Part shown: piece by piece, positions 11,568 to 22,846 of the stretch | Numbering within the stretch: the first letter of the stretch is position 1 | How the letters are laid out: each line of letters starts with the position of its first letter | Assembly: GCA_028671895.1 (NCBI GenBank) | Contig: JAPMAC010000209.1 | Location: 20,358,501 to 20,422,500 of the forward strand | Source: Oenanthe sinensis | Lineage: Eukaryota > Streptophyta > Magnoliopsida > Apiales > Apiaceae | Direction: 5' to 3' | DNA length: 64,000 nt | Position numbers and translations under genes: made by a program | Notes under the pieces: generated by a model | What the model was told of the DNA's origin: nothing | Database searches by the model: none | What the model saw: the letters and a program-made list of their open reading frames with translations, nothing else

Positions 11568-11841
11568 GTTGTTAAACATTTAACACACAAATTCCTAGAA
11601 GATAACTCAACTAACAAATAAGAAAATAATAAAACATTGAGAACTGTAAATAACAAAAATTTCTGGTATTATATTTAAAAAATTTCCAGATTCAAACATG
11701 AAAGATAAATACAAGATAGATGGTCATCTAGACTGAACATATTTTACAAAGTTCTATCTTGACTTATCTATGACTTTAATCTTCACCACCTTTAGATGTA
11801 TCAACTTCACATTCTTTTAGAGTTGCACTTTTATTCACATG
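11568..11841 (-). pseudogene. C-terminal tail of M1 aORF plus its 3' noncoding part
   Basis: On the minus strand, 11841-11776 continues an acidic coding frame (NKSATLKECEVDTSKGGED, then TAA at 11778-11776). The frame is resumed on the far side of P1, from 30937 upward, so P1 inserted into the last codons of M1's additional ORF. 11775-11568 is noncoding and leads to the polypurine tract. Function unknown; see the M1 aORF entry. Confidence 0.7.
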
Positions 11842-12947
11842 TGTGAGATACAGCCTTTTAGGTTTTGATTAATTTTGTCTTAACGCTAAGTGTAAATTAA
11901 ATTAGGGTTAGGAAGTTACTAATTAATATAGTAATCATTTCTTAGGTTATTCAAAGTGACAGTCAACGAGTGAAAAGTCAAACTTGGTCAAACTATTTTA
12001 TAAATGAAACAAAATGGTTTTCTCTCGACATATAAATAGATAAGATTTATCAAATGATAAAATCAAATCTAATTTATATATGTGATATTTTGAGGCAAAG
12101 ACTGAAGACGAACAAATACAGTATTTTTGATATTGCTTTTACAAGACAGAAAATGTGTTATTAAATCAAAAGAATGTCCGTTTTCAAGGGAATATATTTT
12201 GAATATATTTTCTAAATATATTTGTTCAAATTATCTTCAACAAAGTCCTGCCTAAAGGTAAAATGCAGATTTTATCCCGAAAGTCCCTAATTGTCTTATT
12301 TATTCGGATAAAATGCATTTTAATTCAAGCAAACATAATCCTTGGACTTCATAGTCATAATTATTTTAGGAATATTATGTTTGAATATATTTTAAGTCAA
12401 AACTTTAGTCCAAACGTCGACAAGTTCCGACAAACGGCTATCGAATATTATTTCGGGTTGTAAGGATAACGAAACGATCCGTTTCTCGAAATAATAGCTA
12501 CACATGCCCAATTGACTTGAAACTTGGGGAATGTCACTAGAATATTTAAAAAGAACTTTAGGATTTTTTTCATGATTTTTGGGTGACTTTTAATTTTGAC
12601 CTGTATTCCTTAATACACATTTAATTGTTCGGTCAATTAAAAGTCAATGAAGGTCAACTCTAAATTGAGTAGAATTTTGACCATGACCTACTTGGAATAT
12701 TTTCAGATGGTTACCAAATTTTTATAATTTTTGGAGCATGTTTTGAAAAACGTCATATTCGTCATTGTATCGTTCAGTTTCGCATTTATTAGCCTAATTA
12801 ATTAACTGGATAATGTGAGCACGTTTTTCCAAGCATCTATGTGGCCTATTTCAGCTGATACAACTTTAATTTGAATGTTGTGGATCTCCTTGCTCCATGT
12901 AATAGCCTTGTCACCCCTTAACCCACCAAAAACCCTAATATTTCTCT

Positions 12948-12956
12948 TTAAATACA
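12948..12956 (+). promoter_or_regulatory. TATA-like box in P1 5' LTR
   Basis: TTTAAATAC in a C/T-rich setting followed by CCTTCCCCCCACACTTCTCC. The 3' LTR has the same sequence at 29116-29124. It would place transcription start near 12980 and make the rest of the LTR the R-U5 part. Inferred from sequence only. Confidence 0.4.
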
Positions 12957-14973
12957 ACCTTCCCCCCACACTTCTCCTTAAGCCATTTGAGCCAAATAAA
13001 TGCTGCAACTTTCTCTCCCAAGAAGCTCTCAAGTCCATAAAATTTTCATCTCTTAGAGTTCTTGAGTTATAAGCTTAGTTCTTCCATAGATTTAACCCCT
13101 ACCAAGCTTATAAACACATTTACATGCTCATATAACACACACATCACACAAGTATCTTTTGGCTACCCACTTACCATATCTTAGCAGCCCTTAGACTTGT
13201 CTTGTTGCCCCCAAAGTTGTAGCAAAAGTTGATATTCTGGCCATTTTCCGGCGGCGCTTTTTGTGTATTTTGGCTTCAAAACTAGCTTTTTCTCTTGATT
13301 TCTTTCTAGATCTCAAGGGTTATAAGTTGGTTCTACATAGTATATATATATAATCAGTAGGTACATGTTTAGTAGTGTATACACCTTGCTTGCTTGATTT
13401 TTAAGTGTATACACGAATTTTTGTTCCCGATCCTAACTTGTATCCCTTGATTTCGTAAGAAATATTGTTGTCTCTCACTATAGAGCACAAGGGTCATTAG
13501 TTAATTCTTTCTTGCCCATTATATATATAATATTCAGCCTCAACAATATATACAAGAGCTTGCTTGGTTTAATTTTTAGCAAGTATATATTGTTAGCCTT
13601 GTTCCTCGATTTATATATACACGAGCTTTTATCTTAACTTCTTATTCTCGTATATATAAAGAGTGAACTAAACCAAGAGAGTTATTAACTTATCTCTCTC
13701 ATTAGTTGGTTGTTAATATCCTTAATTTATTTCGGGATTAGAAACAACAACTATTTACTTAAATTTCGAGTCGAGTCGAGGCTTCCTTGTTGAATTTTTG
13801 TATCTAAGCCAAGCTTATATCAAGAGTGGAAACCGATTTGTATAAATTTCATTTAGAGATATAAACAAAAGGTTACTCTAATATTTGCAAAGTAACTCAC
13901 TTTAATTCCAAGTTAAGTATTGTGTATAAGTCGAGATACGACATAAACATAAATACATCTTGTTGAGTTATAAAGTGAAAGAAACCAACACACATTCCAA
14001 GTGTTACTATTTCGTATAAATCTCATATATTATTTAGTGATATAAACGAAGTAAACTCGTTGAATATTTATAGGTTTATTCTTTAACTTCAAACACCGAG
14101 TTAAGGGCTTTTCGTATAAGTCGAGGTACGACATAAACGAGTTTAACTTGTTGTGTTCTTGAAGTTAGTCAACGTTAGACTCTGAGTTAGATAATATTTC
14201 GTATAAGTCGAGGTACAACATAAACGAAACATACTCGTTGAATCTTAGTGGTTTATTTCAAGTGTGTTTTAAAGGCCATTTTTAATTGTTGCTTAAGGCC
14301 TTATAAACAACTTAATTTCGAAACGAGCTTGACATAAGTCAAGTCAATATATTCGGCCTTTAATTTAGATCATATACCATTGACCTTATATATCGGACAA
14401 AAATAAGCATAAAAGAAAAATATTTATTTTAAGTATTTGCATTGCATCATATGCTTTACATATCACAATTTACTTTAGCATACACATTTAATTTCGTGCA
14501 TTCATGCGCTTTACTTTCCGCACCTTACTTTAGCATACACACTTAATTTATTGCATACACATTAACACATAACGTGTGGTTCGTCCTTTTGACTAAGTGA
14601 CTTACCCTTTCGAGTGGTTCGTCCTTTCTCACTAAGTGACTTACCCCGACTCACATTTATATATATTGTTGCTTCGGCTATCTTATATATATTTGTTTAT
14701 CTCTTTGATCTAGTACTGTAATATACTAGTCCGACCACTTTTTCTTTATTAAACAAGGATATAAAGTCATAGTACTTGTTGTCTACACTTTGTTGTGAGG
14801 TGAAAGTGAAGTGAGGTGATTCATGTTCTAAGACCCAAGTCCTAGACACGCTAACGGGGAGTTGGGTGTCTTTGCACCGTGAGGAAAAGGAAAGACCCAA
14901 GACCTAAGACCCAGATCCAAGACCTACACTGTTGTAGAGGAACATAGTCTACGCAGGGATTTTTACATATCTT

Positions 14974-15250
14974 TGAGGAGGTAAAGGGGAAGTTACGCTC
15001 CAAGATAAGGTCGTAAGGGATACTACGTGACTGTGAAGAAGTAGCGGGAAGTTACGCTCTAAGACCAGTTCGTAGGGGTACTACTTGCCTGTGAAGAGGT
15101 AACAAGGAGTTACGCTCTAAGACCAGCTTGTAGGGGTTCTACTTTGATTGTGAGGAGGTAACGGGGAGTTACGCTCCAAGATAAATCAAGTAGATTTTGC
15201 TTTGTATTTTGAGGGGTTAACGGGTAGTTAAGGTCCAAGATAAATACTAA
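14974..15250 (+). repeat. About 59-bp tandem repeat, 5 copies, 5' LTR only
   Basis: Units begin GTGAAGAGGTAACGGGGAGT or variants near 14974, 15033, 15091, 15150 and 15211, and each contains TTACGCTCTAAGACCAG or TTACGCTCCAAGATAA. Spacing is 58-61 bp with moderate divergence. The corresponding point of the 3' LTR (near 30690) lacks the array, so it was gained in one LTR or deleted from the other. Confidence 0.85.
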
Positions 15251-15570
15251 GTGTTGTAAAAGGCTTCTTCGCCACTATAAGGAATACATCTTTTTATAGT
15301 GCAAAATCTCGAGTTCAGGGAGGGACTCGGGGACTGGACTAGGGCTGAGCGGATCCGTTAGGGGATTACGCCATCGCAAACCAGGATAAAAATTCCGTTG
15401 TGTACTCTATTTCTTTTCTCTGCTTTTATTTTCCGCACTTATATTACTAATTGACTGGTAATATTTTAAAAAGAGAAAAGAAAATTTTAAAATGCCTAGC
15501 TCAATTTTTAAAATGGTATTAAGCTATTCAACCCCCCTTCTAGCTTATACCCCCATTTCGGGCCTAACAG

Positions 15571-15583
15571 TTGGTATCAGAGG
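15571..15583 (+). promoter_or_regulatory. P1 primer-binding site (initiator Met tRNA)
   Basis: TTGGTATCAGAGG immediately follows the LTR end ...CCTAACAG. It is complementary to the 3' end of plant initiator-Met tRNA (TGGTATCAGAGC expected), so the last base is off. Confidence 0.9.
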
Positions 15584-15649
15584 AGTGCTCTTAATCGTGT
15601 TCCGTGGCCTTTTTCAGTGCCTACGAACGCAACAAAGAGTAGATCTTTT

Positions 15650-17932
15650 ATGGCGTATTTGAGTACCATTTGTTGTGGTGAAGGTCTCTCGAGTTCGAGA
15701 CCCCCTCTATTCGATGGCACCAACTTTGCTACTTGGAAAACAAGATTTAGAATTTATGTTAAATCCCAAGGTGTCAAAGTGTGGATGGCTATCGAAGATG
15801 GTGTTGTAGTTCCGACAAAAGTAGTTGATGAAATAGTCATCGAAAAGAAAGTCAATGAATACACCCGTGAAGAGGAAGTGTTAATGAACATAGCCGCTAA
15901 GGCGAAAATGGTCTTAACTAGTGCACTTGCAGAAAAAGAATACAAATGTGTTAATAACTGCAAGTCTGCACAAGATATGTGGAACAAATTGGTTATCACC
16001 TACGAGGGAACCATGGATATTAAAGACTCTGGAATGGATACGTTGATCCAAGAATACGAGAACTTTAAACTCCTCGAGGGTGAAACCATCATCGATATGG
16101 AAACAAGATTTACTCGTATTGTCGATGAACTTGCTCAACTAGGAAAGGTATACTCTATTAATGAGAAAAATCGAAGGGTCTTAAAAGCCTTACCTCCGAG
16201 TTGGAAAGTTAAAGTTACCACTATAAAAGAAATGCATAATCTAAATGCATATACCATCGATAGTCTATTTGGCAACCTTCGTGCTTACGAAGAAGATAAT
16301 GCTCCAGATAAACCTCTTCTTAAAGTTGAAGAGAAGAGAAAGAGTATGGCCTTAAAGGCAATACTTATCGATGAAGATGAAAACGACGATGATTTGAATG
16401 AAGAGTTAGAAAATCTTGATGAGCATGAAATTGCTTTATTATCAAGACAACTCCATCGCATTTTACAAAACAAAGCTCAAAGATACGGAAAGGGCTTTCT
16501 TAAATCGGGTAACCAACAACGAGTTTTTAACTCTAAGGGTAGGCCTAATTATAAGAGCAACTTTCCTACTACGAGCTATGCTAAAGGCAAAGGTATGCAA
16601 CGACCAAAAGCAAACACTGCTTACAATAACTTGAAATTTACGAGTAATTATGCACCTAAGCCTAAAGAGGCATTTCCTGAAGAGACCAAGATTGTTTGCT
16701 TTGAATGTAAACAACCGGGTCACTTTAAAAGGGAATATCCAAATTTGTCTAAAGGACAAATCCTCGTAGCTGAAAGTGGATGTGATCTAAGAGAGGATGA
16801 GGAAGCTCCTGAACAGAACGAGGAAACTGTAAACCTTGCTTTAATGGCAATCGGAGGCGAAACTACTCCAACAGAAGGCTCCACTTCTCTACAAGAGGTA
16901 ACATCTAAACCAATCTTGAGTTCATCATGTGATAGTAATGATGTTAGCTTGTCTAGAGTAGATCACTATAGTATGGATATTTCTGAGCTTAGAAACTTGG
17001 TCAAAAATTTGAAAATTGGTTATGACGAATTGAATCGAAGTCATGTTAAGACAAAATCTGAAAAAGATAAATATAAGGATTTGTGTCTCGAACTTCAAAA
17101 AGAGGTCACTAGTTTGACCGATGTACATGTCAAAGACATGGAATACATTACTAACATTCTCTCTCAAAATGAAAGCTTGAAAATCGAGACGAACGGAAAG
17201 GATGACCAAATTCGTACTCTTGAAGTCGAAAATGTGTCTCTGATTATTCAAGCTGAAGAGATTGAGAATGATAAGCTTCATTTAAACGAATGCAATCGTG
17301 AGTTCAATGTTGAGCTTTTAAATCTGAAAATTCAAAATGAATCATTGATTCAAGAGAATTCTTCACGATGCGAACGTATAAATGACCTCGAACAATCTCT
17401 TAAGGGAGATAGAGAGGAAGAGCTTCATGAAGCCTTAAAAGAGCTTAAGTTTGATTACCAACTTCAATTAATGAATAAAGACAATGATTATGCCAAACTT
17501 CAAGGAAAGATCAATGTTGAATTCGAAAGTTGTCAAAGACTTGTCTCGAAATTAGAAACGATGAAGTTGGAAAATCAAAAGCTTAATGATGAAAATCAAA
17601 AGCTCTTGGCTCAAGTTATGGATAAAGAGAGATTCCTAACTAACAAGATTGATAACTTGGTTAAGGAAAAGGAAGATCTCGAATCCACCTTAAAACAATT
17701 CAGTAAGAGCAATGCTATGTTGGAAAGGATGGTATTTGGCTCTAGGGAATCATTTAATCGTGATGGCTTGGGTTATGAACATAAAGCTCCTACTAAAAAT
17801 GAAGATCATAAACCTAATCCTCCGATTGATACTCCACCTAAATCACCTACAACTAATTGTACATATTGCAATGTAAGTGGACATGTTCGTCTATTTTGCA
17901 AAGCTAAAGAAGGTGAACTTAAGGGGAAGTAA
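15650..17932 (+). CDS. gag: P1 Gag
   Basis: Structural capsid/nucleocapsid protein of the element. The first ATG of the open frame is at 15650 (MAYLSTICCGEGLSSSRPPL); the frame is open further upstream but without ATG. Residues 20-240 are the copia gag (UBN2-like) domain with FDGTNFATWKTRFRIYVK and DELAQLGKVY. A zinc knuckle follows in which the last ligand is Tyr in place of Cys (CFECKQPGHFKREY). Then comes a long coiled-coil stretch and a second, intact knuckle (CTYCNVSGHVRLFC). The TAA at 17930-17932 interrupts the frame just before the conserved WIPK segment, which continues in the same frame. A long coiled-coil gag is a Sirevirus trait. Confidence 0.9.
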   Translation: MAYLSTICCGEGLSSSRPPLFDGTNFATWKTRFRIYVKSQGVKVWMAIEDGVVVPTKVVDEIVIEKKVNEYTREEEVLMNIAAKAKMVLTSALAEKEYKCVNNCKSAQDMWNKLVITYEGTMDIKDSGMDTLIQEYENFKLLEGETIIDMETRFTRIVDELAQLGKVYSINEKNRRVLKALPPSWKVKVTTIKEMHNLNAYTIDSLFGNLRAYEEDNAPDKPLLKVEEKRKSMALKAILIDEDENDDDLNEELENLDEHEIALLSRQLHRILQNKAQRYGKGFLKSGNQQRVFNSKGRPNYKSNFPTTSYAKGKGMQRPKANTAYNNLKFTSNYAPKPKEAFPEETKIVCFECKQPGHFKREYPNLSKGQILVAESGCDLREDEEAPEQNEETVNLALMAIGGETTPTEGSTSLQEVTSKPILSSSCDSNDVSLSRVDHYSMDISELRNLVKNLKIGYDELNRSHVKTKSEKDKYKDLCLELQKEVTSLTDVHVKDMEYITNILSQNESLKIETNGKDDQIRTLEVENVSLIIQAEEIENDKLHLNECNREFNVELLNLKIQNESLIQENSSRCERINDLEQSLKGDREEELHEALKELKFDYQLQLMNKDNDYAKLQGKINVEFESCQRLVSKLETMKLENQKLNDENQKLLAQVMDKERFLTNKIDNLVKEKEDLESTLKQFSKSNAMLERMVFGSRESFNRDGLGYEHKAPTKNEDHKPNPPIDTPPKSPTTNCTYCNVSGHVRLFCKAKEGELKGK

Positions 17933-18484
17933 AAATGGATTCCAAAAGAATCAACTTCTAGAAATAGAATAACTCAAAAGAAGAATGATTCTAAAATGAA
18001 TGTTCAAAACCAACCAAGGTTTTTGTTTCATCAAGAACCAATTCCCTATGGACCAAGAAAAGGTTTTATGGCTCAAAATCCTAACTATCATGGTCAAACT
18101 CATAAAATAAATGTACCTATACCTAGGAATGCGAGTTATCATGCTAGATCGAGTCATCATGCTAATATGATTCATCATGATTACCCTAGTACTTCAAATG
18201 CTCATGATAGACTTAATAATTCGAAATACAATGCCAATGCTAATTCTAGAGATTCGATTATTACCACCTTTCCCCTAAGATATAATCATGAATATGTTAG
18301 ACATAACAAATATACTCCTAGGAGAAACCCTTATCATATATCTACTAGGAATGAAGCATCTAGAAATATACATGATTATATGCAAACTTTTCCCATGCCT
18401 AGATTTGTTCATGCTAGTTCATATATGCCTCATGATGTACTAACCCAAGGACCCTTAAGACAAAAAGGGTACCAAAAGGTTTAA
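17933..18484 (+). pseudogene. P1 Gag tail / gag-pol junction after the TAA
   Basis: Same frame as gag, directly after its TAA. It begins KWIPKESTSRN, the W-(V/I)-P-K box usual between gag and protease in Sireviruses, and continues as an Asn/His/Tyr/Arg-rich stretch to a second TAA at 18482. The protease starts just after, in another frame. Translation would need readthrough of TAA and a frame change; more likely these are disabling mutations. Confidence 0.7.
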
Positions 18485-18500
18485 CTAATCCTTTGTGTAG

Positions 18501-19805
18501 GTATGCCTTAATGCTGTAAAAGATGTGTGGTATCTTGATAGTGGATGTTCACGTCATATGACCGGTAATAAGTCATTGTTTAACAACATTAGAAAGGTAG
18601 CCGCCGGAAGTGTAACCTTTAGAGATAACAGTAAAGGCAACATCGTTGGCATTGGGGATATTGGAAGTGAAAGCTTTAAAATAATAAATGTACAATTAGT
18701 CACGGGACTAAAGTACAACTTGCTTTCAATAAGTCAACTATGTGATAATGGTTGCAAAGTAGTCTTCCGGTCAACACACTGTTCTATTTACAATATAGAC
18801 GGAAGCCTAGCCTTAAATTGTCCACGTAACAAAAATGTATATACGTGTGACACTACGAAATATGAGAATGTATATTTGGTATCCTTTAATGATGATCCAT
18901 GGTTATGGCACCGAAGGTTGGGTCATATAAACATGAAACTCATTAAGACTATATGTTCGAAGGAACATGTACGAGGATTACCGAAACTCAATTTCGTTAA
19001 AGATCACATATGTAAAGCTTGTGAAATTGGCAAACAAATAAAAACAACTCATAAAGCCAAATTCATGGTGTCTACATTTAGACCACTTGAGCTATTACAT
19101 ATGGATCTCATTGGACCTGTTCCCGTGCAAAGCCTAGGAGGAAGTCAATACACCCTAGTGGTTGTTGATGACTACTCTCGCTATACGTGGACTGAGTTCC
19201 TAAGGTCAAAAAGTGACGCATTCGAATCTTTTGCGGCTCTTTGCAAACACATGCAAAATCAACACAATAACTCGATTATCTATATCCGGACGGATCATGG
19301 AAAAGAGTTTGAAAATGCAAAATTTGTTGATTTTTGTGAAGCATATGGTATTACTCATAACTTTTCTGCTCCTTATACACCTCAATCAAATGGGGTAGTT
19401 GAAAGGAAAAACAGAACGTTACAAGAAATGGCAACGACTATGCTTAATGAATATCGTCGACCAAAATATTTTTGGGCCGAAGCTATGTCTACTGCATGCC
19501 ATGTTCTTAATAGAGTGTTATTACGACCTATCAAAATGAAAACTCTTTATGAGCTTTATTTTGGTAAAACTCCTAAGCTTAGCTATTTCAAAGTCTTTGG
19601 AAGTAAGTGCTATATTATGAATAATAAGGATTATCTAACGAAATTCGACCCTAAATCTGGTGAGGGTGTCTTTCTAGGATATTCTAGTAATAGCAAAGCT
19701 TATCGAGTTTTCAATCTTAATACTTTGGTTGTGGAAGAATCAATGAATGTAGTATTCGATGAATCTAAACCAAACTCAAAGTTTAAAGATTTGATAGAGG
19801 AGTAA
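18501..19805 (+). CDS. pol: P1 protease-integrase part of pol
   Basis: Open frame from 18501; no ATG near the start, as expected for an internal polyprotein part. The aspartic protease active site WYLDSGCSRHMTG lies near residues 14-26. GAG-pre-integrase: LWHRRLGHINMKLI plus CKACEIGK, giving the H-H-C-C zinc site. The integrase core has LLHMDLIGPV, YIRTDHGKEFENAKF and PQSNGVVERKNRTL, which supply the D-D-E catalytic triad. The tail has FGKTPKLSYFKVFGSKCY. It ends in an in-frame TAA at 19803-19805 within the acidic linker to reverse transcriptase, which continues in the same frame. Domain order protease-integrase-RT-RH identifies Ty1/copia. Confidence 0.93.
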   Translation, partial: VCLNAVKDVWYLDSGCSRHMTGNKSLFNNIRKVAAGSVTFRDNSKGNIVGIGDIGSESFKIINVQLVTGLKYNLLSISQLCDNGCKVVFRSTHCSIYNIDGSLALNCPRNKNVYTCDTTKYENVYLVSFNDDPWLWHRRLGHINMKLIKTICSKEHVRGLPKLNFVKDHICKACEIGKQIKTTHKAKFMVSTFRPLELLHMDLIGPVPVQSLGGSQYTLVVVDDYSRYTWTEFLRSKSDAFESFAALCKHMQNQHNNSIIYIRTDHGKEFENAKFVDFCEAYGITHNFSAPYTPQSNGVVERKNRTLQEMATTMLNEYRRPKYFWAEAMSTACHVLNRVLLRPIKMKTLYELYFGKTPKLSYFKVFGSKCYIMNNKDYLTKFDPKSGEGVFLGYSSNSKAYRVFNLNTLVVEESMNVVFDESKPNSKFKDLIEE

Positions 19806-21582
19806 TCAGATTCAAATGGTCAAATTCCAAGTGATGTTGAAAATGTTATTCGACAAATTGGAGACATGAATCTTGGACTTGCAATTCCAAAGAATCCTCT
19901 TGAAAAAGTTGAGAACGAACTTGAATTGCCTGTGGAAATTCCATTGCTTAAGGATCATCCTATAGACCGTCTTAGGGGACTTAACAAAAGGTGTTCAAAC
20001 TCGTGCTCAAGTTCAAAACATTATGAGTCACATGGCCTTTCTATCACAAATAGAACCCAAAACCGCAAAGGAAGCTTTATTAGATGAGGATTGGATTTTT
20101 GCTATGCAAGAAGAGCTAAACCGATTTACTCATAATAAAGTTTGGGAGCTAGTTCCACAACCCGCTAACACTTCCATTATTGGAACAAAGTGGGTCTTTC
20201 GTAACAAATTAGATGAAAGTGGAACAGTGGTAAGAAATAAAGCACGTTTAGTTGCTCAAGGCTATACTCAAATGGAAGGAATAGATTTTGATGAAACTTA
20301 TGCTCCCGTAGCTCGAATTGAATCAATTCGAATGTTTTTGGCCTACGCTTGTCATAAAGGTTTCAAAGTCTATCAAATGGATGTTAAATCTACTTTCTGT
20401 AATGGTGTCTTAGAAGAAGAAGTATATGTAAGACAACCACCGGGATTTGAAGATCACTTACATCCTGAGTATGTGTACAAATTGTACAAGGCTTTATACG
20501 GACTAAAGCAAGCTCCTAGAGCTTGGTATGAGAGGTTAAGCAAATTCCTAATCGAAAATGGTTTCAAAATAGGAGTTGTTGATACCATTCTCTTTATGAA
20601 GTATGAAGGTGATGACATCTTGCTCGTTCAGATTTATGTAGACGATATTATCTTTGGTTCTACCAAAGAATCTCTATGTAAGGAATTCTCAGATATTATG
20701 AGTAAAGAATTTGAAATGAGCATGATGGGGGAATTAAATTTCTTTTTAGGATTGCAAATTAAGCAATCTGACGAGGGCATTCATATTTCACAATCGAAAT
20801 ATTGTAAAGAAAAGCTTAAGAAATTTGATATGGAAAATTGTAAAACAATTAGTACCCCTATGTCACCTGCCTTAAAGATGACAGAAGATTCTAGTGGTAT
20901 TTATGTAGATACAAAGAAATATCGAGGAATAATCAGAAGTCTTCTCTATATCACTGCTAGTAGGTCTGACATACAATTTAGTGTGTGTAAGTGTGCCCAC
21001 TTTCAAGTAAACCCTAAGGAATCTCATGTAGCTGCTGTAAAGCGGATATTTAGATACCTCAAGGGAACCACTGAAATGGGTCTATGGTATCCGAAAGGAC
21101 AACCATTTGATTTAGTGTGCTTTTCTGATTCGGATTATGCCGGTTACTTAATTGATAGAAAAAGCACAAGTGGTACATGTCAGTTTTTTGGTGGATGCCT
21201 AGTTTCTTGGTTTTCTAAGAAACAAAATTATGTGTCCATATCCACTATAGAAGCTGAGTATATAGCAGCTGCAAAATGTTGTGCTCAAATTCTTTGGATG
21301 AAGCAAACACTAGCTGACTATATTGTGAAATTTGATGTAGTATCAATTCAATGTGATAATATTAGTACAATCAATTTGAGTAAAAATTCTATGTTGCACT
21401 CATTATTAAAACATATTGATATACGACATCATTTTTTACGAGACCATGTCTCGAAGGGCAATATTAAGATGGTATACATAGATACCGAACATAATATCGC
21501 CGATATTTTTACAAAACCTTTGAGCTCAGAAAGATTCAACAAACTCCGTTTGGAGTTGGGTATGCTTGAGTGCTCAAAGTGA
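19806..21582 (+). pseudogene. pol: P1 reverse transcriptase-RNase H part of pol
   Basis: The linker continues in the integrase frame to about 19975 (DHPIDRLRG). A net one-base change then shifts to the frame that stays open from 20023 to TGA 21580-21582. Reverse transcriptase: EWxx-like start WELVPQPANTS, RNKARLVAQGYTQ, VYQMDVKSTFCNG, LYGLKQAPRAWY and the intact IYVDDIIFGST active site. RNase H: CFSDSDYAG, TIEAEYIA, QCDN and ADIFTKPL, with all acidic catalytic residues present. The 519-codon RT-RH block itself is undamaged; only the linker frameshift and the preceding stop break the polyprotein. Confidence 0.92.
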
Positions 21583-22175
21583 GACACTAAGTGTCTTTAA
21601 TTTTGTTGAATTAATTTTCAGTGAAATTTGTTCCGCTTGTGGTTTAGGTTATTATTTGACCGGATTTCGAGGTGAAGTTCAGATTTGTCAATAATGACGT
21701 TGATTATAAGTTGTTCAAGCTTTATTGCGAAATTAAGCTCAATAAAATAATATTAATTAACATAGCTATTGATTGGCCTTGGAATATTGTTTATTCCAAA
21801 ACTCGGGAAAATAGTTAGTGTTAATTAAATTATCTCAAGAATTATTTTCTAAATAAATTTGTGAAAATTTAGAAATAAATTTCATAATTTAGAAAATAGT
21901 CCGTTTCGTTGAAATATTATTTTATAAAAATTTAATTACACTCCTAATTGTAATTAAAATTATAAACTAATTATAAGAAATGAGGAAATATTTTATATAA
22001 ATTAATTACAATTTATTTGTAATTATAAATATAAAATATAAAAATTATTGTGATTAAAAAATATATATTTTTTCAAAATATATATATATAAAATTATTTT
22101 AATTATATTTCCAACAGAATTATTCGCAGCCTTTGGATAAGCTAGAGACTTAATCGTGGCCATCCATCCCTAAAA
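21583..22175. other. Noncoding region after P1 pol
   Basis: Very AT-rich, with self-complementary stretches of AATTA and AAAATTT type (21840-22110). No coding frame. It separates pol from the gene-like unit that carries the additional ORF. Confidence 0.5.
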
Positions 22176-22184
22176 TATAAATAG
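22176..22184 (+). promoter_or_regulatory. Candidate internal promoter for the P1 aORF
   Basis: TATAAATAG, a near-ideal plant TATA box, followed 60-80 bp later by a C/T-rich start-site-like stretch (ATTCATTCTCTCTCTAG) and AAACCCTA, common in plant 5' UTRs. It lies 0.6 kb after pol and upstream of a candidate leader intron and the aORF. No transcript evidence is available. Confidence 0.45.
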
Positions 22185-22846
22185 AAAAACATACCATTTT
22201 TTATTTATTCTTCCCCAAATCAAGCCGCACTATTCATTCTCTCTCTAGAAACCCTATTCGATTCTAATCTAATTCACCACAGTCCTTGAATTGTTCATCT
22301 AAAGTGATGATAAAATCATATTCCTCATGTCTTAAGCATTCATTTGATATCAATATCATCATTATTCCAGCTCTTGTTCTATCAAATCGATTATATATAA
22401 GTCCTCTTCAATCGAAACCCTAGTTAGTGAATCTTATCAATTGACTAAGCTCTTGACTGTTTCTTTGTTAGAATCATGATATCATGAGTCCTATACCTTG
22501 ATTCTCTTCACACAATCATTTCTGGTTGTCTCAATTGAGTTCATGTTAGGATCATCAAGCTCGACTTGGCTTCGCTGTTGATTAAATTGATGAAGTCTCT
22601 GTGTAATCAGGATATAGATGTGATGGGCATAAAGATTTTGTATCAAATCTTGAATGAACATCGCATATCTGAACTCAACCTTATATAACACACTGTTTTA
22701 TTGATGATTATTAAGGTTTATGAATACTGACACTTATTTTTGCAGGGATAAAGCTTGAAAGTGAGAAATAAAATAGAGGAAAGGAAAATGATAAGAAGTG
22801 TATTGCTGGGATGCAGGGTATACACCCTCCGCGAGGGTATATAAAG

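Larger units (their letters stand above)
11842..15569 (+). repeat. P1 5' LTR
   Basis: 3728 bp, TG...CA. It matches 28012-30932 over most of its length, but about 0.3 kb (near 14150-14445) and about 0.55 kb (near 14785-15335) have no counterpart in the 3' LTR. A TTTAAATA box at 12948-12956, after ACCCTAATATTTCTC, marks the likely promoter. Downstream (13780-14230) are irregular repeats with GTATAAGTCGAGGTACGACA. Short open frames in it recur in the 3' LTR with several differences and are not genes. Confidence 0.93.

Noticed and set aside
12263..12463. 66-codon open frame, repeated at 28432-28632
   Set aside because: It lies in both P1 LTRs, differs at several residues and is upstream of the LTR TATA box; it follows from the LTR duplication.
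15617..15649. Upstream extension of P1 gag
   Set aside because: The open frame extends to 15617 but begins with GTG; the first ATG, with the expected gag start, is at 15650.
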